Shown here in pieces: positions 25,482 to 35,040 of a DNA stretch of 64,000 bases. Position numbers and translations under genes: made by a program. How positions within the stretch are numbered: position 1 is the stretch's first letter; every line of letters begins with the position of its first letter. Source of the stretch: Lentisphaerae bacterium GWF2_49_21 (GTDB lineage: Bacteria > Verrucomicrobiota > Lentisphaeria > Victivallales > GWF2-50-93); contig MHBH01000026.1 in the NCBI GenBank assembly GCA_001804805.1, positions 1 through 64,000 on the forward strand. Reading direction: 5' to 3'. A model generated the notes under the pieces. That model made no database searches. It was not told where the DNA came from and saw only the letters and a list, made by a program, of their open reading frames with translations.

Positions 25482-25549
25482 TGACAGGATAACTGGATTG
25501 ACGGGATGAATTGATTAGAAAAAATCCTGAAAATCCTGTAATCCTGTCC
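25482..25549. repeat. TTGACAGGAT...ATCCTGTCC dispersed inverted repeat
   Basis: TTGACAGGATAACTGGATTG leads and AATCCTGTAATCCTGTCC closes an imperfect inverted repeat in the gap between the esterase and GH2-type genes. This motif class (repeated GACAGGAT units) is common in environmental bacterial genomes. One copy is seen here. Confidence 0.65.
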
Positions 25550-25591
25550 AAAATATTCTTATAACTTTACAGAAAATAAAGGATGAATAAG

Positions 25592-28500
25592 ATGCTAAAA
25601 ACAAAATTCGCCTGTCTTTTGATGTTCTCAATGACACTTCTGTCCTCCACATCCGTTTTTTCCGCCGAAAAGGAACTTCCGGACGGCAGGATAGACATTG
25701 ATGTCAAGAACGGTCCGGCAGATCTGAATCTCTCGGTAGTCGAAGCGTCTGAGGATACGAAGGCCTCGAACGCCTCCAAGACCGGTCTGAACTGGTATTT
25801 CCCCACCGATGATCGCGCCTGGTCGCAGTCAACCCTGAAAATAAAATCCAACATGGACTGCAAGGCGCGTCTGCGTTTGAAATCGAAATTCACCAAGCCC
25901 GAGGAGGCCGTCTGGGTCCTCTATGACGGAATACAGGTTGAAGGAGCGGAGCTCAGGAACGCGGATCTCGAGGATCAGCCCGATAGCAAGCGCAACGGCT
26001 GGATATTCGAGGAGCAGGTTCCCGGACTCGGCCCGAAATTTATAAAGGAGGAAGGTGTCGCAAAATCCGGAAAAGGATGTTTCCTGGTCTGGCACAACGG
26101 TCCGGCGACATACAATGGATTCAACCTTCCGGCAAACAAGGTGGTGACGATTTCCGTATGGGCGAAGAAGCCCCCGAAGGACATGATCCCCGGCGCAGGC
26201 GGCGCGGCCGACGTGCAGACAGTTGCGAAGTTCGCAAGCGATCCGATCAGCCTGGCGTCCGTCGCGAATATGGGATTCAAGGATGAAGTCACGAATGACG
26301 ATGCAGGCGGATGGACCGATGAAGGTCCGAACAACGACATTTCCTGCATGACTCCCGGAAGGAAAGTTTTGCGCGATGTCACTTTTGAAATCCTTGATCC
26401 TGCCGCGAACAACGGCAAGGGCTGCATCGTGATGTCTGCCCCGAACCTGAAGAATGGAACCTGGACACAGAAGGCGATCACGCACAAGTACGGTGGAAAG
26501 CTGAAGACGCAGACGGACAATGTAGAGATTCCCGCCGGTGACAAGGCCTACAAGTTCGTCTATCTGCTCCATGCGATGGGCTGGGCGCCGGATGAGAAGC
26601 GCACCATCGGCACGATAACTGCGAAATACGCAGACGGATCTTCCACCGAAATTCCAGTGCAGGCGACCGTCGATGTCTCCAACTGGTGGAATCCGCAGGC
26701 GATGCAGAACGGTTTTCCGGCCTGGAAGGGACGCAACCTGAAGGCCGAGATCGGACTTTACCTCAGCAAGTTCCCTGTCGATGACAAGCCCCTCAAGTCG
26801 CTCAAGTTCGAATGCAAGGACTGCGCATGGATGATAATGGGTGTCAGCGCGAGCCGCGACAACATACCGATGCCTGTGTTCGCGCCTCCGAGCTTTGACT
26901 TCACACAGGAATCACTTGCGAAAAGGTACCCTGCGTTCAGTGCCGCCGCTGATATTGCAACAGCAATGAAATCTGAAAAGGCGCTTGAAACGAAGTTTGG
27001 ATTGCTGGACGGACGTCCGACTGCCTGGCTTCACGGGGAATGGAACATTATTCCGGTGATGGAGAAGAACGCCGCCGTCAAAGGAAAAGAAATAACAAGC
27101 AGCAAGGTTTTTGTTCCTTCATTCCTTGGTTCATCAAAAGGTACGCTCAAGAAGGCCGCGTATGCGCCACAGCCTGAGTCTTGGCAGAAGGCGACGGTGT
27201 TCTGGTATTCGACGAACGTGGCCGTTCCCCAGGAATTCACAGGAGGCCCGCTGGTCGTGCATTTCGACGCGGTCGACTTCCTCGGAGCAGTCTTCATCAA
27301 CGGTGAATTTCAGAAGATCCATACTGGAAGGTTCACTCCGTTCAATGTCTATCTTCCGGATTCCATCAAGCCCGGAGATACTTTCAACCTAAGCGTGTTC
27401 TGCCTGAAGCTGGCTGAAGGAGTTCTGAACCAGGCCTGCCCTTTCATGCAGGGAGTCAGCCCGGATGTCGGCGGAATAACCGCTCCGGTCTATCTTTTCC
27501 GCGATACTCCGCTGAAGATTGAGAATCTCAGGATAGTCACTTCTCTCACAGGAAAAAAACTTTCAGTCAGCTTCAAGTGCTCTGGAAATGTTACGGGCGC
27601 AACAGTGGAGCCAAAAGTCGTCGATGCCTCAGGTACGCCTGTGGCGCTGGCTGGACTCGCCACGAAACCGGCCGCCGCAGAAATGTCATGGGAGACAGCG
27701 TGGGACAATCCGCACCTCTGGTCCGACGAGGATCCTTATCTCTACAGGCTGCAGATGACGGTGAAAAGCGCGGAAGGCAAGGAGACTGTGCAGGAACAGA
27801 CTTTCGGATTCCGCGAAATTTCCATTAAGGGCGGAGACATTGTACTCAACGGCAGTCCTGTCCGGCTCTTCGGTCTTTCGTATGAGCCTCAGTGCCTGGA
27901 CGCCTGGCCGCGGACTGACGAGGAGTTCAACTACAAATATCTGATGGCGCTCAAGAAGCATTTTGGCGTGAACGCCGTGCGCTTCCACCATATCCCAGCC
28001 TGGCCGGCACAGCTGCGTGCGGCCGACCGCGCAGGGATCCTGGCGATCAACCAGAGCGGGCTATGGACAGGTGGACGCTTCGCAAACTACCGAGCGGGAA
28101 ATCTTTTCATCGAGACGATGAAGAAGGAGCTTTCCGAATGGGTATGGCGCGACATCAACCATCCGTCCACAATTATCTGGGATACGGCGAACGAATACAT
28201 CATCGGCAGTCCGGAATGGCATGATTTCTGGGTCAAGCTCGATGAGATCGTGAAGGACATCGACAAGACGCGTCCTGTCGAGCAGTCCGGATCCGGTTTC
28301 GAGTACCGCAACCCGATGATCCGCCATTTCCACAACCGCGAGAACTACGACCAGGTCTTCGATTTCATGAAGAAGAAGGAGACACCATCGATATTCGGGG
28401 AATTCTGGATCGGTTCCGGGAAAAGGATACTTACCCTTCCGAGGACTACCTTCACCGTCGAAGGATTCAACCGGGAATGGGTGCGCTGCCTCGAGGACAA

Positions 28501-30736
28501 GATGACCTTGATGCGCGTCAACGGCGGCGCGGGATTCTTCCCGTTCCACCAGATAGAGCACGGTCTGGAGATGCTCGGACAGGATGTGCCGAAAAATGCG
28601 AAGTTCGCAATTTCCTCTTTCAATCCGGTGAAGATGGATGACCGCTACGAGATAAACACTTTCAAGCCTTCGGACAAGCAGGTCAATCCGATCTTCGTTG
28701 AGGCTTGCAACAGGTTCTATGGCAAGGTGGCCGGGCTATGGTTCGAGAGATCGCAGGTCTTCAGCAAAAAAGTGAAAACTGAAAGGAACCTCTTCCTGGC
28801 AAACGACACGAGATCGGAGAAGAAATATGACGTGAGCATAACGCTCAAAATCGGATCAGAAGAGATGCCGGTTGCGAAGTTCGCGGAAACTCTGGCCGCC
28901 GGCCAGACCATGACCAGAAAGATTGAAGTTCCAGGTGCGAAGACAGCAGGGCAGGGACTGCTCATCGTAAAGATCAGCTATGGCGGCGAGAAGGAGTTTG
29001 TGAATGAGACTCCGGCGCAGGTCGTGGATGATGCGAGCTATGGACAGGCCTTGACTGTCAGGCTCTACAAGGGAAGCGAAGCCCTGCAGTCGGTGTTGAA
29101 GGCCGCGGGAATCACGGTGCAGGCGGTTGACAAGCTTGAAGCTGGAACTTCTCCCCTGCTGATAGGAGAGGATACGCTTGGCTTTGGCGACAAGTCGCAG
29201 ATGGAGGCCCTGATGAGGACAGGTGACCAGAAGATTCTCGTTCTTGCGCAGAGCAAGGTGTCGTTCGCGGACATCCTCGGTCTCGGATACGTGACACCTT
29301 CGCCTACTGAAACCAGCTCGTATTCATCGGCGCAGAACAAGAAACTGATTGCCAGCGGAATAAGCTCCTATGATTATCCCGGAGGAATTGGGCGCAGCTA
29401 CTTCGGCACATACATAATGCCGATGCCTGCAGAGCAGATTCCGCCGTCGATAGAAAAACTTTTCACGGGGACGAGATTCGAAGATGTCCCGTGCCTCCGT
29501 TATGAGATGGCGAAGGGGAACGCGATATTCTGCCAGCTGCAGCTGGAAAAGCATTTCTTAGACGATGCACGCGCGAAAAAGATTCTTCTTGAGCTTGCAC
29601 GTCTGCTCGATGAAAAGAGCGCAAGGAACCCTGGCGCCGTCTATACGAAGTCCGATGAGATAAAGGAAACACTCGGGACATTCGGATTCAAGGTCGCGGA
29701 AAAACCGGATGATGCGAAGCTCGCAGTTGTCTCGCACAAGGAATACAAGGCTGATCCGAAGCTCCAGCAGATGAAGGATGTCGTCGTGTATGCCCTCGAG
29801 GAGAACGGAGAGATCGACGGGAAGAAGATTGCGACAAAGATGGTCAGGCATTTTACGACGTTCATGGTGTCGGCTGAAGTTCCCGGTCTCTACGAGATGG
29901 GCACGGCCAATTTCACGAAGATCATGGAGGCCGGCGGGTTCTGCAAGGCCGTGAATCCTCCGACCCTGCCTTCGATTAACATCCCCGACTCAAAGATCGC
30001 CGCGGCCGGCAAGAAGGCCTCGATGCACTACGACATCTTTGACGACGACAACTACAATCCGGTGATCAGGTATTACGAGATTGACGGCAAGCGCCGCTGG
30101 GTCACAGGTTTTGACGACACCTGGAATCCGACGGCCGCGATCGGACTCTGCGTGGCGAAGGACATGGGAATGGAATTCAGGCGCGAACTTGGCGCACTCA
30201 CATATTCGATTGTCGATGCCAGGGAAGTGAAAATAGACGGAAATGTCGAGGACTGGACGTATGATGGCGACATCAATCTCCGCAACTGGGCAAGGGCCAA
30301 CCCGCTGATTGTCGGCAACGCGAATCCATGGGGGATATTCTACATGATGGCGGATTCCGCCAACCTGTATGTAGCATTTGCCGCACCTGAAGACTCGCTG
30401 CCCGTAGGAAACGCAAACGCGAAGCTTGTCCTGAAGATGGACAAGAACGAGCTGGTGATAAAGCGTCAGGCGGACGGAGCACTGAATGTGGCTCTTGACG
30501 GTGCCGTACTTGCGGATCCCGCAAAGTGGCTGCCTGTCACCGCCACGCTGGTGGATGCGGGAGCGCGCCAGGATGAGATGAACAAGGGATTTACGCTGGA
30601 GATTTCGATCCCGCTAGCAAAGCTGGCATTGCAGAAGAGGATGGCTGGTTCGATCGAGCTGAATGACGGGAAAGCGCAGGTCACGGTTCCCGCCGCCGGA
30701 GCAGGAAGCAAGACATTCAAGCTGGTGATGGAATAA
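25592..30736 (+). CDS. Giant secreted GH2-type glycosidase with duplicated N-terminal module and C-terminal CBM9-like domain
   Basis: The protein has 1,714 residues from the ATG at 25592, chosen because AAAGG lies 9 bp before it. The signal peptide ends near VFSAEK. Residues 30-200 match the neighbouring 206-residue protein. About 205-430 is a further sandwich (TVDVSNWWNPQAMQNG). About 470-660 is a GH2 sugar-binding fold (VHFDAVDFLGAVFINGEF), then an Ig-like domain (DNPHLWSDEDPYLYRLQM) and a barrel with NAVRFHHIPAW, acid/base Glu in WDTANEYIIG and probable nucleophile Glu in IFGEFWIG. About 1150-1500 resembles the amidotransferase-like trimerisation region of some beta-galactosidases. About 1550-1714 is a CBM9/DOMON-like domain. 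It acts outside the cell; the linkage cut is unknown. Confidence 0.85.
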   Translation: MLKTKFACLLMFSMTLLSSTSVFSAEKELPDGRIDIDVKNGPADLNLSVVEASEDTKASNASKTGLNWYFPTDDRAWSQSTLKIKSNMDCKARLRLKSKFTKPEEAVWVLYDGIQVEGAELRNADLEDQPDSKRNGWIFEEQVPGLGPKFIKEEGVAKSGKGCFLVWHNGPATYNGFNLPANKVVTISVWAKKPPKDMIPGAGGAADVQTVAKFASDPISLASVANMGFKDEVTNDDAGGWTDEGPNNDISCMTPGRKVLRDVTFEILDPAANNGKGCIVMSAPNLKNGTWTQKAITHKYGGKLKTQTDNVEIPAGDKAYKFVYLLHAMGWAPDEKRTIGTITAKYADGSSTEIPVQATVDVSNWWNPQAMQNGFPAWKGRNLKAEIGLYLSKFPVDDKPLKSLKFECKDCAWMIMGVSASRDNIPMPVFAPPSFDFTQESLAKRYPAFSAAADIATAMKSEKALETKFGLLDGRPTAWLHGEWNIIPVMEKNAAVKGKEITSSKVFVPSFLGSSKGTLKKAAYAPQPESWQKATVFWYSTNVAVPQEFTGGPLVVHFDAVDFLGAVFINGEFQKIHTGRFTPFNVYLPDSIKPGDTFNLSVFCLKLAEGVLNQACPFMQGVSPDVGGITAPVYLFRDTPLKIENLRIVTSLTGKKLSVSFKCSGNVTGATVEPKVVDASGTPVALAGLATKPAAAEMSWETAWDNPHLWSDEDPYLYRLQMTVKSAEGKETVQEQTFGFREISIKGGDIVLNGSPVRLFGLSYEPQCLDAWPRTDEEFNYKYLMALKKHFGVNAVRFHHIPAWPAQLRAADRAGILAINQSGLWTGGRFANYRAGNLFIETMKKELSEWVWRDINHPSTIIWDTANEYIIGSPEWHDFWVKLDEIVKDIDKTRPVEQSGSGFEYRNPMIRHFHNRENYDQVFDFMKKKETPSIFGEFWIGSGKRILTLPRTTFTVEGFNREWVRCLEDKMTLMRVNGGAGFFPFHQIEHGLEMLGQDVPKNAKFAISSFNPVKMDDRYEINTFKPSDKQVNPIFVEACNRFYGKVAGLWFERSQVFSKKVKTERNLFLANDTRSEKKYDVSITLKIGSEEMPVAKFAETLAAGQTMTRKIEVPGAKTAGQGLLIVKISYGGEKEFVNETPAQVVDDASYGQALTVRLYKGSEALQSVLKAAGITVQAVDKLEAGTSPLLIGEDTLGFGDKSQMEALMRTGDQKILVLAQSKVSFADILGLGYVTPSPTETSSYSSAQNKKLIASGISSYDYPGGIGRSYFGTYIMPMPAEQIPPSIEKLFTGTRFEDVPCLRYEMAKGNAIFCQLQLEKHFLDDARAKKILLELARLLDEKSARNPGAVYTKSDEIKETLGTFGFKVAEKPDDAKLAVVSHKEYKADPKLQQMKDVVVYALEENGEIDGKKIATKMVRHFTTFMVSAEVPGLYEMGTANFTKIMEAGGFCKAVNPPTLPSINIPDSKIAAAGKKASMHYDIFDDDNYNPVIRYYEIDGKRRWVTGFDDTWNPTAAIGLCVAKDMGMEFRRELGALTYSIVDAREVKIDGNVEDWTYDGDINLRNWARANPLIVGNANPWGIFYMMADSANLYVAFAAPEDSLPVGNANAKLVLKMDKNELVIKRQADGALNVALDGAVLADPAKWLPVTATLVDAGARQDEMNKGFTLEISIPLAKLALQKRMAGSIELNDGKAQVTVPAAGAGSKTFKLVME

Positions 30737-30828
30737 AATTCCGGACGGAAATTTTATAACAAATGTTTTCGTCGATGTTTTTTTAAAGTAGTTTGCGATC
30801 TCCGAGCGCAAGAAACAGGTTGGGAATA

Positions 30829-30864
30829 GAATGGATGGATGATTGGATTGCTGGATGGTTGGTT
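30829..30864. repeat. ATGGATGGATGATTGG dispersed repeat
   Basis: A run of GGATGGATGATTGG/GGATGGTTGG units. Related copies are at 24353-24372 and, reversed, at 51545-51585. It lies in the 220-bp gap between convergent genes, which otherwise holds only AT-rich sequence. Confidence 0.55.
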
Positions 30865-30958
30865 ATCAGAGACATAAGAGCAAATAGTAGAATTCTATGC
30901 CACGGCAAGCGCCAGTGCTCCACAAGAACAAGAACGGAGATGGAGAATAGCCTGCCGG

Positions 30959-33067
30959 TTATTTCACCGAGATGATTCCGTTTGATTTGAGAGTAATCCT
31001 CTTTGCCGGGGATTTGCCAAGGCGGACCTGCAGGTCCAGTTTCCTGTCGGAATCATTTTTTAATTCCGCCCTGACAGAGCTATTTCTGCGGGAGGCGCTG
31101 ACAAGCAGGCCTGGAGCTGTCCTCAGATTCCTGAATTCGGCATCACCCCATTTCAAAGGATATTCCGGGAATATTTCAATCATGCAGTCCTTTGAACGGA
31201 GGAGCAGGAGATTGAAGGCGTGAACGAAGGAACCATGTACGCTCGGATACCAGTTTTTCCAGAATACACCGTCGGGCCTGACGCCTTCCGGGAACGCGAA
31301 AAGAGAAGTCGTGAATGGCACAGCTTTGTCGAGAAGAGTGGCGGCTCCCGGCATATCCATCTTTGAAAGTGCAGCGCTATAATTGAAATGCAACCATGGG
31401 ACCACAGGATATCCGTGGTCGGGCCAGCGCATGAAACCATGTTTGCCGGTGAGATGACTGATGTCATAAAGAAGTGTGCGCTTGTCGCCAATGCAGTCGA
31501 ACATTCCGATGCAATAGCCGTCCGCGCTGATTCCCATCTTGGGATTCTTTGCCAGATGTATGAGCCCTTTGAAGCGATTAAGATCATATCCATTCCGGAG
31601 TTTTTGCAGGAGTCGCGACCATGAAGGATCAGTTTTGAGTCCGAGGATTTCAGATCCTTTGATGGCAGCTTCGAGGGTTGCAATGGTCGTCAGAAGTGAT
31701 CTGAGAGGATTCGGATAGAGCAGGACTTTTCCATTCTTGCGCTCCTTGCCGTTAGGTCCGCTCGAACTTATGATCTCGGCATGATCCTTGAATTCCCTCA
31801 CTCCCGCAGCGAGTATGAATTTCAGAGGTTCCATGATGCAGGGCCAGTATTTTTTCAGGAGATCCTTCCTGCCGGTATGGAGATATAGCTGCCATGTCTG
31901 GAGTGCGATCATTGCAGTCAGGAAGAATTTCGATCTGATGATAGTCTCTCGTCTTTCATCAGGATTTTCGGGCAGCGGATGGATTGCTTTCCCGTTTACC
32001 GTGATCTCTGTGGGATAATATGCGCCGGGAAAACCTGCGGATTTCGCAAATTTCTTCAGGGCAGGGAGCTTGTTTTTCCAGAACTCGATCATCTTTTCGG
32101 CCTCGGTAATCCGGTTTGCGCTTAGGAATGCCATCACGCCAAAGCTGTAGTCGAAGGACTGTATTCCACTGAACCACATGAGTGGATAACCGCCAACGCT
32201 GATGCTTCCTTCCGGATGCTGGTGCGCACGGAGTACATGCAGGCTCGCGGTATAGATGTCGGAAAGATCCTTGCGAGCCAATGTGACGTTTGAAGATGAA
32301 TTGAACTTTCGCCATTCGGAGACGTGGTGCTGCAATATCCGGGAATAGGAGAAATTCCTGGATATGCGTGGCAGTTCCGAGCCGCTTGCCATATCTATCG
32401 AGTCGACGCATTCGAGATAGATGGTGAATTTCGTCTTGACCCGGATTGGTATTTCGATACCGTGGCTGCGATTGAAACATGTTGCTGTTTTTGCAGACCT
32501 AAGGTCGGCATGGAGGAGCGCAAGCGCTCTGGAGTTCTTTCCTTGGAGCTTATACAGGAGGCTGCTGCGCCTGATTTTTTTTGTATCTGTGATGTCCATC
32601 TGGTCCGGGAGTGATGCGACGCTCCACCAGAAGGAAGGTTTTTTCACGAAGAACTGGAGGGAGATTCCTTCTTTGGCGGAGACAACTTCGAATCTGTGGA
32701 CAAGACAGTGGGTATTTGTGAGGAATGTCGTTACTTTTACCAAGGCTTCGCCATAGCTGCAGCTGGTGCGGAGAGTGGCGGTTTCAGGATCGAAATTCTG
32801 ATCGAAGGAATCGAGACCAAGGGCCCTGACTCCATGTTGGACCGTGTAGCCGGATTGCAGAAGATTGATCAGGCGCTTTGAGTTTGTGCCGCGCCGGTCG
32901 GCCTTGAACCAGCCGGTGAGGACGGCGTTGTCGAAACACCATTGTTCATGTGAACCGCCACCTCCCATTGCTCCGGTGTGGCCGATCAGCAGCTGGTCGA
33001 TTCCGTTTCCGAGGAACATTGGAAAATAAGGTTTTCTCGCCGGAATCATATCGGATCTTATATTCAT
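30959..33067 (-). CDS. Six-hairpin (alpha/alpha)6 glycoside hydrolase, GH95/GH65-like
   Basis: The protein has 702 residues from the ATG at 33067 (AGGA upstream; an ATG at 33079 has its AGG too close). The N-terminal region is beta-rich (FPMFLGNGIDQLLIGHTG). The middle has helical-barrel features such as LHVLRAHQHPEGSISVGGYPLMWFSGIQSFDYSF and GFPGAYYPTE, where an Asp or Glu could serve as the acid. The C-terminal FRNLRTAPGLLVSASRRNSS resembles the end domain of GH95 alpha-fucosidases. No signal peptide, so cytosolic. It is divergent from the secreted GH10 xylanase and shares promoter site 2, which implies it processes oligosaccharides released by that enzyme. The exact family is uncertain. 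Confidence 0.62.
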   Translation of the reverse strand: MNIRSDMIPARKPYFPMFLGNGIDQLLIGHTGAMGGGGSHEQWCFDNAVLTGWFKADRRGTNSKRLINLLQSGYTVQHGVRALGLDSFDQNFDPETATLRTSCSYGEALVKVTTFLTNTHCLVHRFEVVSAKEGISLQFFVKKPSFWWSVASLPDQMDITDTKKIRRSSLLYKLQGKNSRALALLHADLRSAKTATCFNRSHGIEIPIRVKTKFTIYLECVDSIDMASGSELPRISRNFSYSRILQHHVSEWRKFNSSSNVTLARKDLSDIYTASLHVLRAHQHPEGSISVGGYPLMWFSGIQSFDYSFGVMAFLSANRITEAEKMIEFWKNKLPALKKFAKSAGFPGAYYPTEITVNGKAIHPLPENPDERRETIIRSKFFLTAMIALQTWQLYLHTGRKDLLKKYWPCIMEPLKFILAAGVREFKDHAEIISSSGPNGKERKNGKVLLYPNPLRSLLTTIATLEAAIKGSEILGLKTDPSWSRLLQKLRNGYDLNRFKGLIHLAKNPKMGISADGYCIGMFDCIGDKRTLLYDISHLTGKHGFMRWPDHGYPVVPWLHFNYSAALSKMDMPGAATLLDKAVPFTTSLFAFPEGVRPDGVFWKNWYPSVHGSFVHAFNLLLLRSKDCMIEIFPEYPLKWGDAEFRNLRTAPGLLVSASRRNSSVRAELKNDSDRKLDLQVRLGKSPAKRITLKSNGIISVK

Positions 33068-33111
33068 AAACTGCACCATCCTGAGAATATAACATAATAT
33101 AAATGGAATTC

Positions 33112-33151
33112 GCTTGACAATTAATTTAAACCGCTTTAAATTGAAGTCAAG
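33112..33151. promoter_or_regulatory. Bidirectional promoter-operator with nested palindromes (site 2)
   Basis: Rightward: TTGACA (33114-33119), 17 bp, TAAATT (33137-33142). Leftward: TTGACT with AAATTA 17 bp on. The 20-bp core has arms AATTTAAA and TTTAAATT around CCGC (33123-33142), and an outer CTTGAC/GTCAAG pair closes the module. The first 25 bp are identical to site 1 except for one base. It serves the six-hairpin gene leftward and the GH10 gene rightward. Confidence 0.7.
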
Positions 33152-33186
33152 TAAAACACTAAATTTAACTTTTCCAAGGAGTTCCT

Positions 33187-35040
33187 ATGCGCTCGATAAT
33201 GTCAATTGTTTACTCGGGGCTGATAGGCCTGTGTGCGGTATCCATGTTTGCTGCTGAACCTGCGGAGAACCCCAAGTTCGAGGAGATCCTCGCAAAGCTG
33301 CCAAAAGGCACCGAGGTTGTCAACGCCCAGCCTGAAAACTGGAAGCTCAAGAACGGCGGTCCGGATGTTGGGATCATGAGCGTGGTTGACGTGGAAGGAA
33401 TGCCTTTTAAGAAGGCGATACGCATGGAAAGCAAGAAGAAGACGGACCGCGACTACCTGTTCCAGGCGGTGACCCCGAGTACTGCGAAGGTCACGGTTTC
33501 AGATGCCCTGATGCTGACGTTCTATGCCCGCGCCGAACAGGTCAACAACGATATCAATGTTAGTCAGATAAATATGAAATTCTTCTCCATGAAGCAGACA
33601 GGCTCTGCGAGGAACGCTTCGGTGGCGGTGTCAAAGAACTGGCAGAAGTTCTATTTCCCGATGGACGTTTTTTCCAAGCAGGTCAAGGAATTCGGGCCCG
33701 GTGAACTGACCCTGACATTGAACCAGGGGCTTCCGCCGCAGATCGTCGACATCGCCGATGTCAAGCTGGTCAAATATCCCGAAGGAGTCGCATTGAAGGA
33801 TCTGCCGAGAAAGGTGCAAACGTACGAGGGACGCGAACTGGATGCCGCATGGCGCAAGGAGGCGTTTGAACGCATCGAGAAAATACGCAAGTCTGATCTT
33901 TCTGTGCAGGTGACTGACGAAGCAGGGAAGCCTGTTACCGACGCGCAGGTCAGCGTGAAGATGAAACGGCATCTGTTCGGATTCGGATCCGCATACGCAG
34001 ATCCTCGTTTCTTCTGGGATGATGAGGATTCCAAGCGCTACCGCGAAGAGTTCCTTAAACTTTTCAATGTGGCTGTCAGCGAGAGCGGGATGAAATGGGA
34101 GCCATGGCTCGAGAAGCGCGAGCAGGCGATCAAGGCCGCGAAATGGGTGCGTGATCACAATATTCCGGTGCGCGGACACACTCTCGTCTGGTGCCAGCTC
34201 GACCGTCTTCCGTACGCCAAGGAGAAGCCGGAAATCATGAACCGTTACCGCAAGGATCTGAAAGGACTTCAGGAATTCCAGCTTGAACATATCCGCGACG
34301 AGATGACCGCATTGAAGGGCGTCTGTTTCGAATGGGATCTGATCAACGAGGCTATGTCCCATTTCGACTACCAGAACCTGATGGGGATGGAATGTTTCCT
34401 CGACTATTTCAAGCTCGCACACGAGATTGATCCGGATACAAGACTGGTTGTCAACGAAAACAAACTGTTGAACTCGGACGGTGGAGCAGGGAACCTCTCG
34501 TTCAGCCGCGAGGAGGATTTCTACAAGTTCCTGAAATTTCTGAAGGACAACGGAGCGCCTCTGTCCGGCATCGGCATCCAGTCGCACTGGGGAGGAGGAC
34601 TCACTCCGCCGCCAAGGATGCTCCAGCAGCTTGACCGCTTCGCCGAGTTCGGCACGATCAGCATCACGGAATTCGACGTGGCGATTGATGATGAAGAACT
34701 GCAGTCCGACATCACCAGGGATTTCCTCATCACGTGCTTCAGTCATCCCGCCATAAATACTTTCGTCATGTGGGGCTTCTGGGACGGACAGCACCACCGC
34801 AGGAACGCGCCGATCTTCAGGAAGGACTGGAGCGTCAAGCCCAGCGGACAGGTCTTCATAAACCTTGTCTTCAAGCAGTGGTGGACGAACGTGGACGGGA
34901 AAACCGGAGCCGATGGTCAGTTCAAGACACGCGGATTCATGGGAGACTACGAGATCTCAGTCACACGCGACGGCAAGACCGTGACCCAGCCTGCGAAACT
35001 CGCAAAAGATGGAGCGGTGGTGAAGGTCTCCCTTAAGTAG
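33187..35040 (+). CDS. Secreted GH10 endo-1,4-beta-xylanase with N-terminal binding module
   Basis: A 617-residue protein. The signal peptide ends near FAAEPAENP, residues about 40-205 form a CBM-like sandwich, and GH10 spans about 230-570. HLFGFGSAYADP, MKWEPWLEKREQ, PVRGHTLVWCQLDRLP, the acid/base Glu in WDLINEAMSHFDY, GIGIQSHWG and the nucleophile Glu in ISITEFDVAI all match GH10, followed by MWGFWDGQHHRRNAPIF. Unlike minimal GH10 enzymes it has a C-terminal strand tail (MGDYEISVTRDGKTVTQPA). AAGGAG precedes the ATG. It should cut xylan outside the cell under control of promoter site 2. Confidence 0.93.
   Translation: MRSIMSIVYSGLIGLCAVSMFAAEPAENPKFEEILAKLPKGTEVVNAQPENWKLKNGGPDVGIMSVVDVEGMPFKKAIRMESKKKTDRDYLFQAVTPSTAKVTVSDALMLTFYARAEQVNNDINVSQINMKFFSMKQTGSARNASVAVSKNWQKFYFPMDVFSKQVKEFGPGELTLTLNQGLPPQIVDIADVKLVKYPEGVALKDLPRKVQTYEGRELDAAWRKEAFERIEKIRKSDLSVQVTDEAGKPVTDAQVSVKMKRHLFGFGSAYADPRFFWDDEDSKRYREEFLKLFNVAVSESGMKWEPWLEKREQAIKAAKWVRDHNIPVRGHTLVWCQLDRLPYAKEKPEIMNRYRKDLKGLQEFQLEHIRDEMTALKGVCFEWDLINEAMSHFDYQNLMGMECFLDYFKLAHEIDPDTRLVVNENKLLNSDGGAGNLSFSREEDFYKFLKFLKDNGAPLSGIGIQSHWGGGLTPPPRMLQQLDRFAEFGTISITEFDVAIDDEELQSDITRDFLITCFSHPAINTFVMWGFWDGQHHRRNAPIFRKDWSVKPSGQVFINLVFKQWWTNVDGKTGADGQFKTRGFMGDYEISVTRDGKTVTQPAKLAKDGAVVKVSLK

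Noticed and set aside
28061..28561. 166-residue antisense frame within the giant GH2-type gene
   Set aside because: No motif, no start signal, and sense strand is clearly coding.
33631..34797. 388-residue open frame antisense to the GH10 gene
   Set aside because: It mirrors the xylanase codon pattern, has no ribosome site or family motif, and the sense frame shows a full set of GH10 motifs.
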